Below, one piece after another: positions 15,991-24,101 of a stretch of DNA of 64,000 bases. This DNA is from CALLJL01 sp964627255. GTDB taxonomy: Bacteria; Acidobacteriota; Aminicenantia; Aminicenantales; CALLJL01. Location: positions 14,402 to 78,401 of the forward strand of contig CAZVIN010000073.1 in NCBI GenBank assembly GCA_964627255.1, read 5' to 3'. The position numbers and the translations under genes are program-made. Position 1 is the first letter of the stretch. Each line of letters begins with the position of its first letter. The notes under the pieces are model-generated. The model ran no database searches. It worked only from the letters and a program-made list of their open reading frames with translations, and had not been told where the DNA came from.

Positions 15991-16795
15991 AATAAGGGTG
16001 CTCTTCTTGGGCGACATAGTCGGCCGACCAGGCCGCCGCATTTTGAGCCATCATCTTCCTGAGGTCAGAAAGGAGTTGACCCCGGACCTGATTATTGCCA
16101 ACGCCGAAAATGCGGCCGGCGGAGTCGGCCTAACTCCGGAGGTAGCGCGGGAACTTCTTTCCTTAGTCGATGTTTTAACTTCTGGCAACCATATCTGGGA
16201 TAAGAAGGAAGGGATTTCTTTTTTAGATACAGAACCGAGAGTATTAAGACCGGCTAATTATCCTCCGGGTAATCCTGGAAAGGGTGATTATTTATTTTCC
16301 GTGAGCGATAAGTTAAAGGTGGCCATTCTCAATTTGCAGGGTCGGGTTTTTATGGAAGCGATTGATTGCCCTTTCCGGGTTGCCGATGAAGTGGTCGCGA
16401 GACTCCGCGCAATTACGCCGCTTATTGTGGTTGATTTTCATGCCGAGGCCACCTCAGAAAAACAAGCCATGGGCTGGTATCTGGATGGTCGGGTCTCAGC
16501 GGTGGTCGGCACCCACACCCATGTTCCCACTGCCGATGAACGGATTCTTCCCCAGGGCACGGCTTTTATTACTGACGTCGGTATGGTCGGCGCTCAGGAT
16601 TCAGTTATTGGCATCAAAAAAGACCAGGCTCTGGCCCGTTTTCTTACCGCTCGGCCGCAAAGGTTTGAGCCAGCCAAGGAAGGGGCGATTCTTTCCGGGC
16701 TTTGGGTTGAGCTCGATAGTCGCACCGGCAAAGCCACGGCCTTGCGACGGCTGTTCATCTCTGGAGAAAGGGAACAAGATGAGCCATCTCGATAG
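15980..16795 (+). CDS. ymdB: YmdB-family metallophosphoesterase
   Basis: Dinuclear-metal phosphodiesterase of the TIGR00282 family, acting on 2',3'- and possibly 3',5'-cyclic nucleotides. The 271-aa product shows VLFLGDIVGRPGRR (5-18), IANAENAAGG (about 38-47), TSGNHIWDKKE (about 65-75), a DFHAEATSEK segment (about 152-161) and GTHTHVPTADE (about 177-187). All metal ligands expected in the family are present. It starts within the rny end, consistent with a joint role in RNA turnover or signalling, and its end overlaps the xseA start by 17 bases. Confidence 0.95.
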   Translation: MRDKIRVLFLGDIVGRPGRRILSHHLPEVRKELTPDLIIANAENAAGGVGLTPEVARELLSLVDVLTSGNHIWDKKEGISFLDTEPRVLRPANYPPGNPGKGDYLFSVSDKLKVAILNLQGRVFMEAIDCPFRVADEVVARLRAITPLIVVDFHAEATSEKQAMGWYLDGRVSAVVGTHTHVPTADERILPQGTAFITDVGMVGAQDSVIGIKKDQALARFLTARPQRFEPAKEGAILSGLWVELDSRTGKATALRRLFISGEREQDEPSR

Positions 16796-18113
16796 CCTCG
16801 TCCTTCGGGACCGCGTTTATAAAGTCAGTGAGATTACTGAACTGATTAAATTAGAGCTGGAAAATTCTTTTCCCTTTCTCTGGGTTGAAGGCGAAATATC
16901 GAACTTCCGTCGCCATACTTCCGGCCACCTCTATTTCACCCTTAAAGACGAAAGGTCGCAGCTCCGGGCGGTGATGTTCAGGTATGAAGCTCGGCAGGTG
17001 GCCTTTGAAATTAAAGACGGGCTTAAGGTGGTCTGCCGGGGACGAATAAGCGTTTACGAGCCCCGCGGGGAATACCAGTTAGTAGTAGAAATTATGGAGC
17101 CTAAGGGAAAGGGTGCGCTGCAATTAGCCTTTGAGCAGCTCAAGGAAAAATTAAAAGCCGAAGGACTTTTCGACCCCCAGCGCAAAAAGAAGCTTCCCCT
17201 TTTACCCAAAAAAATTGGCCTTGTTACTTCGCCTCGCGGAGCCGCTATAGTCGATATTCTGCGGATTTTAGAGAGGCGTTTTGCCCGGCTGCATGTAGTC
17301 ATCTATCCGGTTCGAGTTCAGGGAGAAGGCGCGGCGGAAGAGATCGTCGAGGGGATAGAATATCTGAGTCACCAGCCTGATATTGATGTGCTAATCGTTG
17401 GCCGAGGAGGCGGTTCGATTGAAGACCTCTGGGCTTTCAACGAAGAAAAGGTGGCCCGGGCTATTTTCCGTTCCCCAATCCCGGTTATTTCGGCCGTTGG
17501 TCATGAGGTTGATTTTACCATTGCTGATTTTGTGGCCGACGTCAGAGCCTCCACGCCTTCCGCGGCGGCGGAGCTGGTTATTGAAAAAGAAGCGGCCCTG
17601 GTCGAAAAGCTGCTTAGTTTAGAAAAGACTTTGCAAAGAGCTTGGGAGTTGGGTTTACAACGCCGCTGGAATGAAGTCCAGCGTTTAGCCGAGAACCGGG
17701 TCTTCCAAGGCTTTCGTCTCTGGTTACGGCACCGCAGCCAGCGGGTGGATGAATTGGAAGAGAGAGCCCGAGAAGCCATCCGGGCCCACATTCGGCGCCT
17801 TAGTGAAAATCGACTTCGGGTCGCTCTGCTTTCGGAAAAGCTTCAGGCGGAGATAAAAAGGAACTTCCAGGCGAGGCGAAGCGTCTGGGAGAAGTTGGCC
17901 TCTGAGTTGCATACTCTCAGTCCATTAAATATATTGGAAAGAGGCTATACGCTTTGTTGGACTGACGGCGACTATTTGATTCAGTCCATCGACGAAGTAA
18001 AAGAAGAAGACCGGGTAGTCGTTACTTTCTGGCGAGGGGAATTTGGCTGTCGGGTGACGGAGGTCAACCCGCTTAAGCCGATTGAGTCCCGTGTTTTTAA
18101 GGAGAAAACATGA
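16779..18113 (+). CDS. xseA: Exodeoxyribonuclease VII large subunit
   Basis: Catalytic subunit of ExoVII, a single-strand DNA exonuclease. The start chosen is ATG 16779 (MSHLDSLVLRDRVYKV), with GGAGAAAGGG just upstream, giving 444 aa as usual for XseA. The much longer open frame upstream (from 16362) only shadows ymdB. The N-terminal OB-fold holds FPFLWVEGEISNFRRHTSGH; the catalytic domain has IGLVTSPRGAAIVDIL, VGRGGGSIEDLWAFN and SAVGHEVDFTIADFVAD. A helical region and C-terminal anchor with LERGYTL follow. It overlaps xseB by 4 bases. Confidence 0.96.
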   Translation: MSHLDSLVLRDRVYKVSEITELIKLELENSFPFLWVEGEISNFRRHTSGHLYFTLKDERSQLRAVMFRYEARQVAFEIKDGLKVVCRGRISVYEPRGEYQLVVEIMEPKGKGALQLAFEQLKEKLKAEGLFDPQRKKKLPLLPKKIGLVTSPRGAAIVDILRILERRFARLHVVIYPVRVQGEGAAEEIVEGIEYLSHQPDIDVLIVGRGGGSIEDLWAFNEEKVARAIFRSPIPVISAVGHEVDFTIADFVADVRASTPSAAAELVIEKEAALVEKLLSLEKTLQRAWELGLQRRWNEVQRLAENRVFQGFRLWLRHRSQRVDELEERAREAIRAHIRRLSENRLRVALLSEKLQAEIKRNFQARRSVWEKLASELHTLSPLNILERGYTLCWTDGDYLIQSIDEVKEEDRVVVTFWRGEFGCRVTEVNPLKPIESRVFKEKT

Positions 18114-18406
18114 GTGCCCTGAATTTTGAAAAAGCTTTGGCCGAATTAGAGAGCATTGTTAACCAGATGGAAAAAGGCGGCCTTACTCTAAGCGAATCCT
18201 TAGCCCTGTTTGAGAAAGGCGTTAAATTGGCGCGGTTTCTGCGGGCAGAATTGGAGAAGGCGGAAAAAAAAGTGGAGATTTTGCTAAAAAATGAAAAGGG
18301 AGAGATTAAGCCTGCCCCGTTTAACTTAGAGGAAGTTACCTCGTCCTTGGGAGAAAAGGAAGAGCCTGAGGAGAAAGAGGGAGGGGGCGAAGAGGAGCCA
18401 TTCTAA
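18110..18406 (+). CDS. xseB: Exodeoxyribonuclease VII small subunit
   Basis: The 98-aa product carries the family core FEKALAELESIVNQMEKGGL and LSESLALFEKGVKLARF (residues about 6-42), which binds XseA as a coiled hairpin. The C-terminal 40 residues are acidic, Glu-rich and longer than in most XseB. ATGA overlap with xseA and one-base overlap with ispA show translational coupling in the xseA-xseB-ispA-dxs string. Confidence 0.94.
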   Translation: MSALNFEKALAELESIVNQMEKGGLTLSESLALFEKGVKLARFLRAELEKAEKKVEILLKNEKGEIKPAPFNLEEVTSSLGEKEEPEEKEGGGEEEPF

Positions 18407-19260
18407 TGGCCTTGTCAGTAGAAGAGCATCTCCTCGAGATGAAGCGGAGCGTAGAAAATTATCTGGAAAAGGTCCTTGAGGGCGATGAGTCTCGCCTTTA
18501 TGCCGCGATGCGCTATGCGGTCCTCTCTGAAGGCAAAAGGTTTAGGCCCCTCCTCCTTATGGCCTCGGGCAAGAGTTTTGGGGCCAGCCCCGAAATCCTC
18601 CTCCCTTTTGCCTGTGCTCTCGAGTTTATTCATAATTATTCGCTTATTCACGACGACCTTCCTTCGATGGATAACGACGACTGGCGACGCGGCCAGCCCT
18701 CCTGTCACCGCGCTTTTGGGGAGGATGTGGCGCTTTTAGCTGGGGATAGTTTGCTCACCTTGGCTTTCGAGGTTATGACGAGGGCACCGGTGCCCGAAGA
18801 CCTGATAGCCAAAAAAATTGCCGCCATCGCCGAGGTTAGCCGGCAGGCGGGACCACGAGGCATGATTGCTGGCCAGTTCTTAGATATCAGCCTCCAGCCC
18901 TCTGAGCTGACTGAGGAGCTGATATTTAAGCTTATGCAAAAAAAGACGGGAGCTTTAATCATCGCGGCGACCAAAGTCGGCGCTTTACTGGCTGGAGCCT
19001 CGGAGGAAGAAGTTGGTTTGATGGAAGCCTTTGGCGAGCGTCTTGGCTTGGCCTTCCAAGTTAGGGATGATATCTTGGATGCAGGCCAGAGGGATTTGAA
19101 ATTTGTAGAGCGACCTAATTATGCGCAGCTGGTTGGTTTCGATAAAGCCCGGCAATTTTTAAGAAGCCTTGTCCAGGAAGCAATTAACCTCCTCCAGAGA
19201 GCCAACAGGTTAACCGGGGAGCTGGAGTATTTAAGCCTTAAATTGCTTGATGTCGCTTGA
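18406..19260 (+). CDS. ispA: Farnesyl/geranyl diphosphate synthase
   Basis: Condenses isopentenyl diphosphate with allylic diphosphates. The 284-aa protein has the first Asp-rich motif DDLPSMDNDD (about 84-93), the GKRFRPLL segment (about 43-50), the HRAFGEDVALLAGDSLL helix and the second Asp-rich motif RDDILD (about 216-221). The two residues between the aspartates of the first motif region and its length fit the bacterial short-chain IspA class. It sits between xseB and dxs, the classical order, and supplies prenyl chains for quinones, undecaprenyl carrier and others. Confidence 0.94.
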   Translation: MALSVEEHLLEMKRSVENYLEKVLEGDESRLYAAMRYAVLSEGKRFRPLLLMASGKSFGASPEILLPFACALEFIHNYSLIHDDLPSMDNDDWRRGQPSCHRAFGEDVALLAGDSLLTLAFEVMTRAPVPEDLIAKKIAAIAEVSRQAGPRGMIAGQFLDISLQPSELTEELIFKLMQKKTGALIIAATKVGALLAGASEEEVGLMEAFGERLGLAFQVRDDILDAGQRDLKFVERPNYAQLVGFDKARQFLRSLVQEAINLLQRANRLTGELEYLSLKLLDVA

Positions 19261-19270
19261 GGTTGCGGAG

Positions 19271-21169
19271 ATGAGTTCGTTGATTGAGCGTATTAATTCA
19301 CCCCAGGATTTAAAACAACTTTCGGTGGAAGAACTAGCTCAGCTCTGCCAGGAAATAAGAAATCTTATTCTGGAAGTAGTCAGTCGCAACGGCGGACATC
19401 TGGCCTCTAACTTGGGTGTGGTGGAGCTTTCCGTGGCTCTTCATTATATTTTTGATTCCCCTAAGGACAAAATTATCTGGGATGTGGGCCATCAATGTTA
19501 CACCCATAAGATTTTAACGGGCCGCCGCAACCAGTTTCGAACTCTTCGCCAGGATTTTGGCCTCTTAGGTTTTCCCAGTCGGGAAGAAAGCGAGCATGAC
19601 GTCTACAACACGGGTCATGCCTCCACCGCCCTTTCTGCGGCCCTCGGCCTGGCCATTGCTCGCGACCATAACGGCCAGGATTTTCACATCATCGCCGTGG
19701 TCGGAGACGGCAGCCTGACTGGTGGGGTCTCCTGGGAAGCCTTGAATCAAATCGGCCATCTTCGGGAGAAGCTGATTATTGTCCTTAATTTTAATGAAAT
19801 GTCTATTTCGCCCAACGTGGGGGCTCTCTCCAGATATCTCTCCTATTTAGTTTCAGGACAGCATTATTTGCGGATAAAAGACCAGGCCAAATCTTTTTTG
19901 AAAAACATTCCGGCCGTTGGTTGGCCGATGATTAAAGCCGGCCGGGCCATGGAAGAAGTGATCAAAAAGACCTTTTTCCCCGGCTTAGTTTTTGAAGAGT
20001 TAGGAATTCGTTATATCGGCCCAGTTCAGGGACACAGCCTAAGATCGCTGATTGAAGTTTTCGAAGAGGCTAAACAATATGACGGCCCGGTGCTTATCCA
20101 TTGTGTCACGAAAAAAGGCCGAGGCTATCTTCCGGCTCAAAATAACCCGGAAAGATTCCATGGAGCTGCTCCTTTTGACCGCCAGTCCGGTGAGCCCTTG
20201 AAGAAAACTTCTATCCCCACTTATTCGGAAGTTTTTGGTCAGACCATTTGTGAATTGGCCCGGCAGGAGGAAAAAATTATTGCCATAACTGCGGCCATGC
20301 CTGAAGGAACTGGACTCAGTCAATTTGCTTCTGAGTTTCCTGACCGCTTTTATGACGTCGGGATTGCTGAACAGCATGCGGTTAATTTTGCCGCCGGCTT
20401 GGCCTTGGGTGGATTGCGACCGGTCGTGGCTATTTATTCTACCTTTCTGCAACGAGCCTATGACCAAGTCTATCATGATGTCTGTCTTCAGGACTTGCCA
20501 GTTGTTTTTGTCTTAGACCGAGCGGGAATTGTCTCTGATGACGGGCCAACGCATCAAGGGATAAACGACATCGCCTATCTTAGACACATGCCCAATATTG
20601 TCCTGATGGCTCCTAAGGATGAAAACGAACTGAGGAGCATGCTTCACTCTGCCTTAAGTTATTCGCATCCGGTGGCGATTCGTTTTCCTAAGGGGTTAGG
20701 AGTAGGTGTCCCTCTAACCGCCCGCCTTCAGTTCATTCCTTTGGGCCAGAGCGAACTCCTTAAAGAGGGGAGAGACCTCTTTCTTGCCTTAGGAAGCATG
20801 GTCTACCCAGCTCTCGAAGCGGCCTGGAAGCTGGAAGAAGCGGGCATTTCCTTGGCCGTAGTGAACGCTCGTTTTGCTAAACCGTTGGATGAGGAAATTA
20901 TCCTCCAGTTTGCCCGTGAAGGTCGAGTTATTATTACCGCTGAAGAGGGCATTCTTGCCGGTGGTTTTGGGAGTGCGGTGCGCGAACTCGTCGACCGACA
21001 ACAAATCTTTAATCTGCGGCTCTTAAGCTTAGGACTTCCTCTCGAGATTTATCCGCTTGGTAAATCCCAGACGATAAAGAAACTTTACGGTCTTGATGTC
21101 GAAGGCTTGATTAAGCAGATAAAAGAATTCTATCGTCTTGAAACTGAAAGGGAGCCGTTAAAGGCGTAA
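19271..21169 (+). CDS. dxs: 1-deoxy-D-xylulose-5-phosphate synthase
   Basis: Thiamine-diphosphate enzyme making DXP from pyruvate and glyceraldehyde-3-phosphate, the entry to the MEP isoprenoid pathway. The ATG at 19271 (MSSLIERINSPQDLKQLS) is preferred; an ATG at 19247 would overlap ispA and adds non-conserved residues. The 632-aa protein shows GGHLASNLGVVEL, WDVGHQCYTHKILTGR, the TPP site GDGSLTGGVSWEALN and IVLNFNEMSIS, AEQHAVNFAAGLA with the catalytic Glu, and DRAGIVSDDGPTHQG. tlyA follows after 7 bases. Confidence 0.96.
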   Translation: MSSLIERINSPQDLKQLSVEELAQLCQEIRNLILEVVSRNGGHLASNLGVVELSVALHYIFDSPKDKIIWDVGHQCYTHKILTGRRNQFRTLRQDFGLLGFPSREESEHDVYNTGHASTALSAALGLAIARDHNGQDFHIIAVVGDGSLTGGVSWEALNQIGHLREKLIIVLNFNEMSISPNVGALSRYLSYLVSGQHYLRIKDQAKSFLKNIPAVGWPMIKAGRAMEEVIKKTFFPGLVFEELGIRYIGPVQGHSLRSLIEVFEEAKQYDGPVLIHCVTKKGRGYLPAQNNPERFHGAAPFDRQSGEPLKKTSIPTYSEVFGQTICELARQEEKIIAITAAMPEGTGLSQFASEFPDRFYDVGIAEQHAVNFAAGLALGGLRPVVAIYSTFLQRAYDQVYHDVCLQDLPVVFVLDRAGIVSDDGPTHQGINDIAYLRHMPNIVLMAPKDENELRSMLHSALSYSHPVAIRFPKGLGVGVPLTARLQFIPLGQSELLKEGRDLFLALGSMVYPALEAAWKLEEAGISLAVVNARFAKPLDEEIILQFAREGRVIITAEEGILAGGFGSAVRELVDRQQIFNLRLLSLGLPLEIYPLGKSQTIKKLYGLDVEGLIKQIKEFYRLETEREPLKA

Positions 21170-21176
21170 TCGACTC

Positions 21177-21998
21177 ATGGGTGCAAAGAAGGTCAGGGCC
21201 GACCTTCTTCTGGTTGAAAATGGCTTGGCCCCGAACAGGGCTAAGGCGAGGGCGATGATAATGGCCGGGATGGTGAGGGCCGGGACAGCAAAGGTGATGA
21301 AACCGGGTCAATTGTTGCCCGCCTCGACGGAACTATTGGTGGAAAAGCCGCTGCCTTTTGTTGGTCGCGGTGGTCTTAAACTTGAGGCGGCCTTGGATGC
21401 CTTCCAAGTTCAAGTTAAAGACAAAGTTGTCGCTGATATCGGGTGTTCCACGGGCGGGTTTACGGATTGTCTTCTCCAGAGGGGAGCAAAAAAAGTCTAT
21501 GCCGTGGATGTTACCATTAATCAGTTAGCTGCTAAGTTAAGGACTGACCCCCTGGTTATTTTGTTGGAAAAAAACGCCCGTTATCTGGCCCCAGAAGATT
21601 TCCCGGAAATTCCTCGGCTTATTACTATGGATGTCTCTTTTATCTCCGTCCTGAAGATTTTGCCTGCCTTAAAGAATATCTTGGGAGATGAAGGCGAGTT
21701 GATTGTTCTTCTTAAACCACAATTTGAAGCGGGGCGAGGCCAGGTCGAGAGAAAAGGGGTGATCCGTTCTCCTGACCGCCAGAAAAACATACTCATTAAG
21801 GTACTAACTAAGGCTCAATGCCTGGATTTTGTGGCTCAGGCGCTTTTTGCCAGCCCCATCTTAGGGCAAAAGGGTAATCGCGAATTCTTTGTGTTCTGGC
21901 GTCTGGGAAAAGAGCCCCTGACAGAAACAGCTTTGACGGCTATGGTTTCGGAGGTAGTCTATGGCGAAAAAAGTGGAGCGAGTAGGGGTCGTAATTAA
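21177..21998 (+). CDS. tlyA: TlyA-family rRNA 2'-O-methyltransferase
   Basis: S4-domain plus FtsJ-like methyltransferase; characterised members methylate 16S and/or 23S rRNA cytidines. The 273-aa product begins with an S4 RNA-binding domain (residues about 4-64, KVRADLLLVENGLAPNRAKA), then GRGGLKLEAAL, the SAM motif VADIGCSTGGFTDCLLQRGA (about 87-106) and LKPQFEAGRGQV near the catalytic Lys. In many genomes tlyA lies between dxs and nadK, as here. It overlaps nadK by 38 bases. Confidence 0.93.
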   Translation: MGAKKVRADLLLVENGLAPNRAKARAMIMAGMVRAGTAKVMKPGQLLPASTELLVEKPLPFVGRGGLKLEAALDAFQVQVKDKVVADIGCSTGGFTDCLLQRGAKKVYAVDVTINQLAAKLRTDPLVILLEKNARYLAPEDFPEIPRLITMDVSFISVLKILPALKNILGDEGELIVLLKPQFEAGRGQVERKGVIRSPDRQKNILIKVLTKAQCLDFVAQALFASPILGQKGNREFFVFWRLGKEPLTETALTAMVSEVVYGEKSGASRGRN

Positions 21999-22833
21999 AC
22001 CTCACGCTCCTCAGGTGGAGCGGGTGGTGGCTGAACTCAAGGCCTGGTTAGAAGAGCGAGGGATTGCTTGCATCCTGGAAGAAGCGGCCGCTTTAAAGCT
22101 TCATTGCGAGCCAGGCGTCGGTCGAGAAATTTTGCCTACCTGCGTGGATTTGGTAGTGGTTTTAGGCGGTGACGGTACTCTTTTGAGCATAGCCCATGTG
22201 GCGGCTCAGGCTGGAGTCCCGGTAATTGGCGTCAATATGGGGCGGCTGGGTTTTCTCACTGAAGTCCCTCTGGACGAGATGTGGCTGACCTTAGAAGCCT
22301 ACCTCGCGGGTCGGGAAGATATCATCAGCTCTCGGTGGCTTCTTGAGACCCAATGTCAGGATAAAACCTACTATTGCCTCAACGACGCCGTGATTAATAA
22401 AGGCGCTGTAGCCAGGATGATTCAGATGGCCCTCTGGATTGACCACAAAGAGATTGCTGGTCTTAAGGCGGACGGCCTGATTGTCTCTACTCCGACAGGT
22501 TCGACCGCCTACTCTCTTTCTGCTGGCGGACCGATTATCCAGCCCTACATTCCAGCGATTATCTTGGCACCAATCTGTCCCCATACCTTAACTTTTAGAC
22601 CGATGGTTATTTCTTCTGATTCTGAAGTTAGGGTCCAGCTCCTTACCGGCGGCGAGGAGGTTTATCTGTCCTTAGACGGTCAAAGAGGCGTTTTGTTGAT
22701 GAAGGGCGACATCGTCGTGGTCCGGCGGGCCTCTATTGAACTCAGTTTAATCTCTTCACCGAAGCGGAATTTTTTTGACCTGCTTCAAGATAAATTGGGT
22801 TGGGGTGCATTGCCTCCTCTTGAGGAGCGATAG
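21961..22833 (+). CDS. nadK: NAD kinase
   Basis: Phosphorylates NAD to NADP. The 290-aa protein has the diagnostic GGDGTLLSIAHVA (about 64-76) with the catalytic Asp, the NMGRLGFLTEV segment (about 85-95), LNDAVINKG (about 140-148) and DGLIVSTPTGSTAYSLSAGG (about 171-190). The start ATG overlaps the tlyA end by 38 bases; no better start is seen. It is the last gene of the plus-strand housekeeping run. The next genes are convergent. Confidence 0.95.
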   Translation: MAKKVERVGVVIKPHAPQVERVVAELKAWLEERGIACILEEAAALKLHCEPGVGREILPTCVDLVVVLGGDGTLLSIAHVAAQAGVPVIGVNMGRLGFLTEVPLDEMWLTLEAYLAGREDIISSRWLLETQCQDKTYYCLNDAVINKGAVARMIQMALWIDHKEIAGLKADGLIVSTPTGSTAYSLSAGGPIIQPYIPAIILAPICPHTLTFRPMVISSDSEVRVQLLTGGEEVYLSLDGQRGVLLMKGDIVVVRRASIELSLISSPKRNFFDLLQDKLGWGALPPLEER

Positions 22834-22942
22834 GCCTTCACTTCTGCACTCGTCTTGCCTTTCCAGAGATTACAAAGTTGGGGGAGTGAGGTTCAGTTTA
22901 TCTTTGATCGTCAGGAACAAGTTCCGCTCTGAGAGGGCCCGC

Positions 22943-24100
22943 TTATTTTAATTTTTCTTCTTCTGCAAAGCGGCGGTAAGGCGAAAGATAGGCGAGAATT
23001 TCTTGGTCTTCTGCGGTCAGTTTCCCGGCCACCATTCGCGCTAAAAGCTCAGCCAGTCCGGGGCCGAGCATAAATCCCTGCCCACACATCCCAACGGCTA
23101 AAAGAAAGCCGTGAACTTCTTTGGCCCAGCCGACAATCGGAAAACCATCAGGGGTCATGGGATAAAGCCCGCGCCAGGTTCTCCGGACACGGATGTTCTT
23201 AAGCCGAGGCATCAGGTCAATCATCCTTCTGGCGACCACCGGCAAGAAGTCGCTGGTTTCTCTTTCGTCAAAGCCCCAGATGTTGGGATTAGGGGTTATA
23301 CAAAAAATTACTTGCCCCGTGGCATGCTGATAAAAATAATAGTTGGCCGAGCCTTCTACGGGCCTTAAATCAACTACCATTGGGTCAAAAAACCTTTTCA
23401 CCGGTTCGGTAACCGCGGCCTCGTGGGAGTCGGGCTTCACCGGAATTTCCATTCCCAGGAGGCGGGCGATTTCGGCTGCCCAGGCTCCAGCGGCGTTGAC
23501 CACCACTTCTGCGCCATAACTTGCTTGGTCAGTAACCACTCCCTTTATGCGGCCGCCGCCAACGATTAATGAAATAACCTTTTCTCTAAACCGAAATTCG
23601 GCCCCTAACTTTTTCGCCTGCTGGTAGAAAGCTTCTACGGCTAAAAGGGGCGAAGCGTGGCCATCTTCGGGAGAAAAGGTTCCCCCACGCAGTCCTCGCG
23701 GGTTGATGTCTGGAATTAATTTTCGCAGCTCTTCAGGTTCTAACCAATCAATATTTAGACCATGTTTCTTTTGGAGAGGGAGCACTTCTTTTAAAGTTTT
23801 TTCTTCGGCCTCTCGGTAAGCGACAAAACAATAACCGCCTTGATACCATTCAATCTCATCGCCATAGGTTTCTTTCCAAGTGGAAAATATTTTCAGGCTG
23901 CGGCGGCAGAGTTTAATTTTAGCTGGGTCAGAATGGGTGGCTCTAAGTCCCCCGATGGCTCTTTTGTTTGAGCTCTGTCCAGGACTGGGGTTCCGGTCGA
24001 TAACGAGCACTTTATATCCTTGTTGAGCCAAGTTTAAAGCGGCTGGCGTGCCGACAGAACCGGCGCCGATGATGATGACATCAAAATTAGTTGGACTCAT
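22943..24100 (-). CDS. FAD-dependent amine/amino-acid dehydrogenase, DAO family (sarcosine oxidase beta or HcnC/OoxB-like)
   Basis: The 385-aa protein starts with a Rossmann FAD-binding motif (DVIIIGAGSVGTPAALNLAQ, residues about 7-26) and shows the DAO-family second half: VVNAAGAWAAEIARLLG (about 200-216) and GLYPMTPDGFPIVGWAKEV, then VGMCGQGFMLGPGLAELLA near the C-terminus. It lacks a cluster of its own and starts one base after the stop of the 700-aa iron-sulfur flavoprotein. Such pairs form heteromeric dehydrogenases for sarcosine, proline/hydroxyproline, octopine/nopaline or D-amino acids. The substrate cannot be told from sequence. Confidence 0.85.
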   Translation of the reverse strand: MSPTNFDVIIIGAGSVGTPAALNLAQQGYKVLVIDRNPSPGQSSNKRAIGGLRATHSDPAKIKLCRRSLKIFSTWKETYGDEIEWYQGGYCFVAYREAEEKTLKEVLPLQKKHGLNIDWLEPEELRKLIPDINPRGLRGGTFSPEDGHASPLLAVEAFYQQAKKLGAEFRFREKVISLIVGGGRIKGVVTDQASYGAEVVVNAAGAWAAEIARLLGMEIPVKPDSHEAAVTEPVKRFFDPMVVDLRPVEGSANYYFYQHATGQVIFCITPNPNIWGFDERETSDFLPVVARRMIDLMPRLKNIRVRRTWRGLYPMTPDGFPIVGWAKEVHGFLLAVGMCGQGFMLGPGLAELLARMVAGKLTAEDQEILAYLSPYRRFAEEEKLK

Positions 24101-24101
24101 C

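Noticed and set aside
16362..16778. Upstream extension of xseA
   Set aside because: The frame here shadows ymdB in another reading frame; XseA homology begins at 16779.
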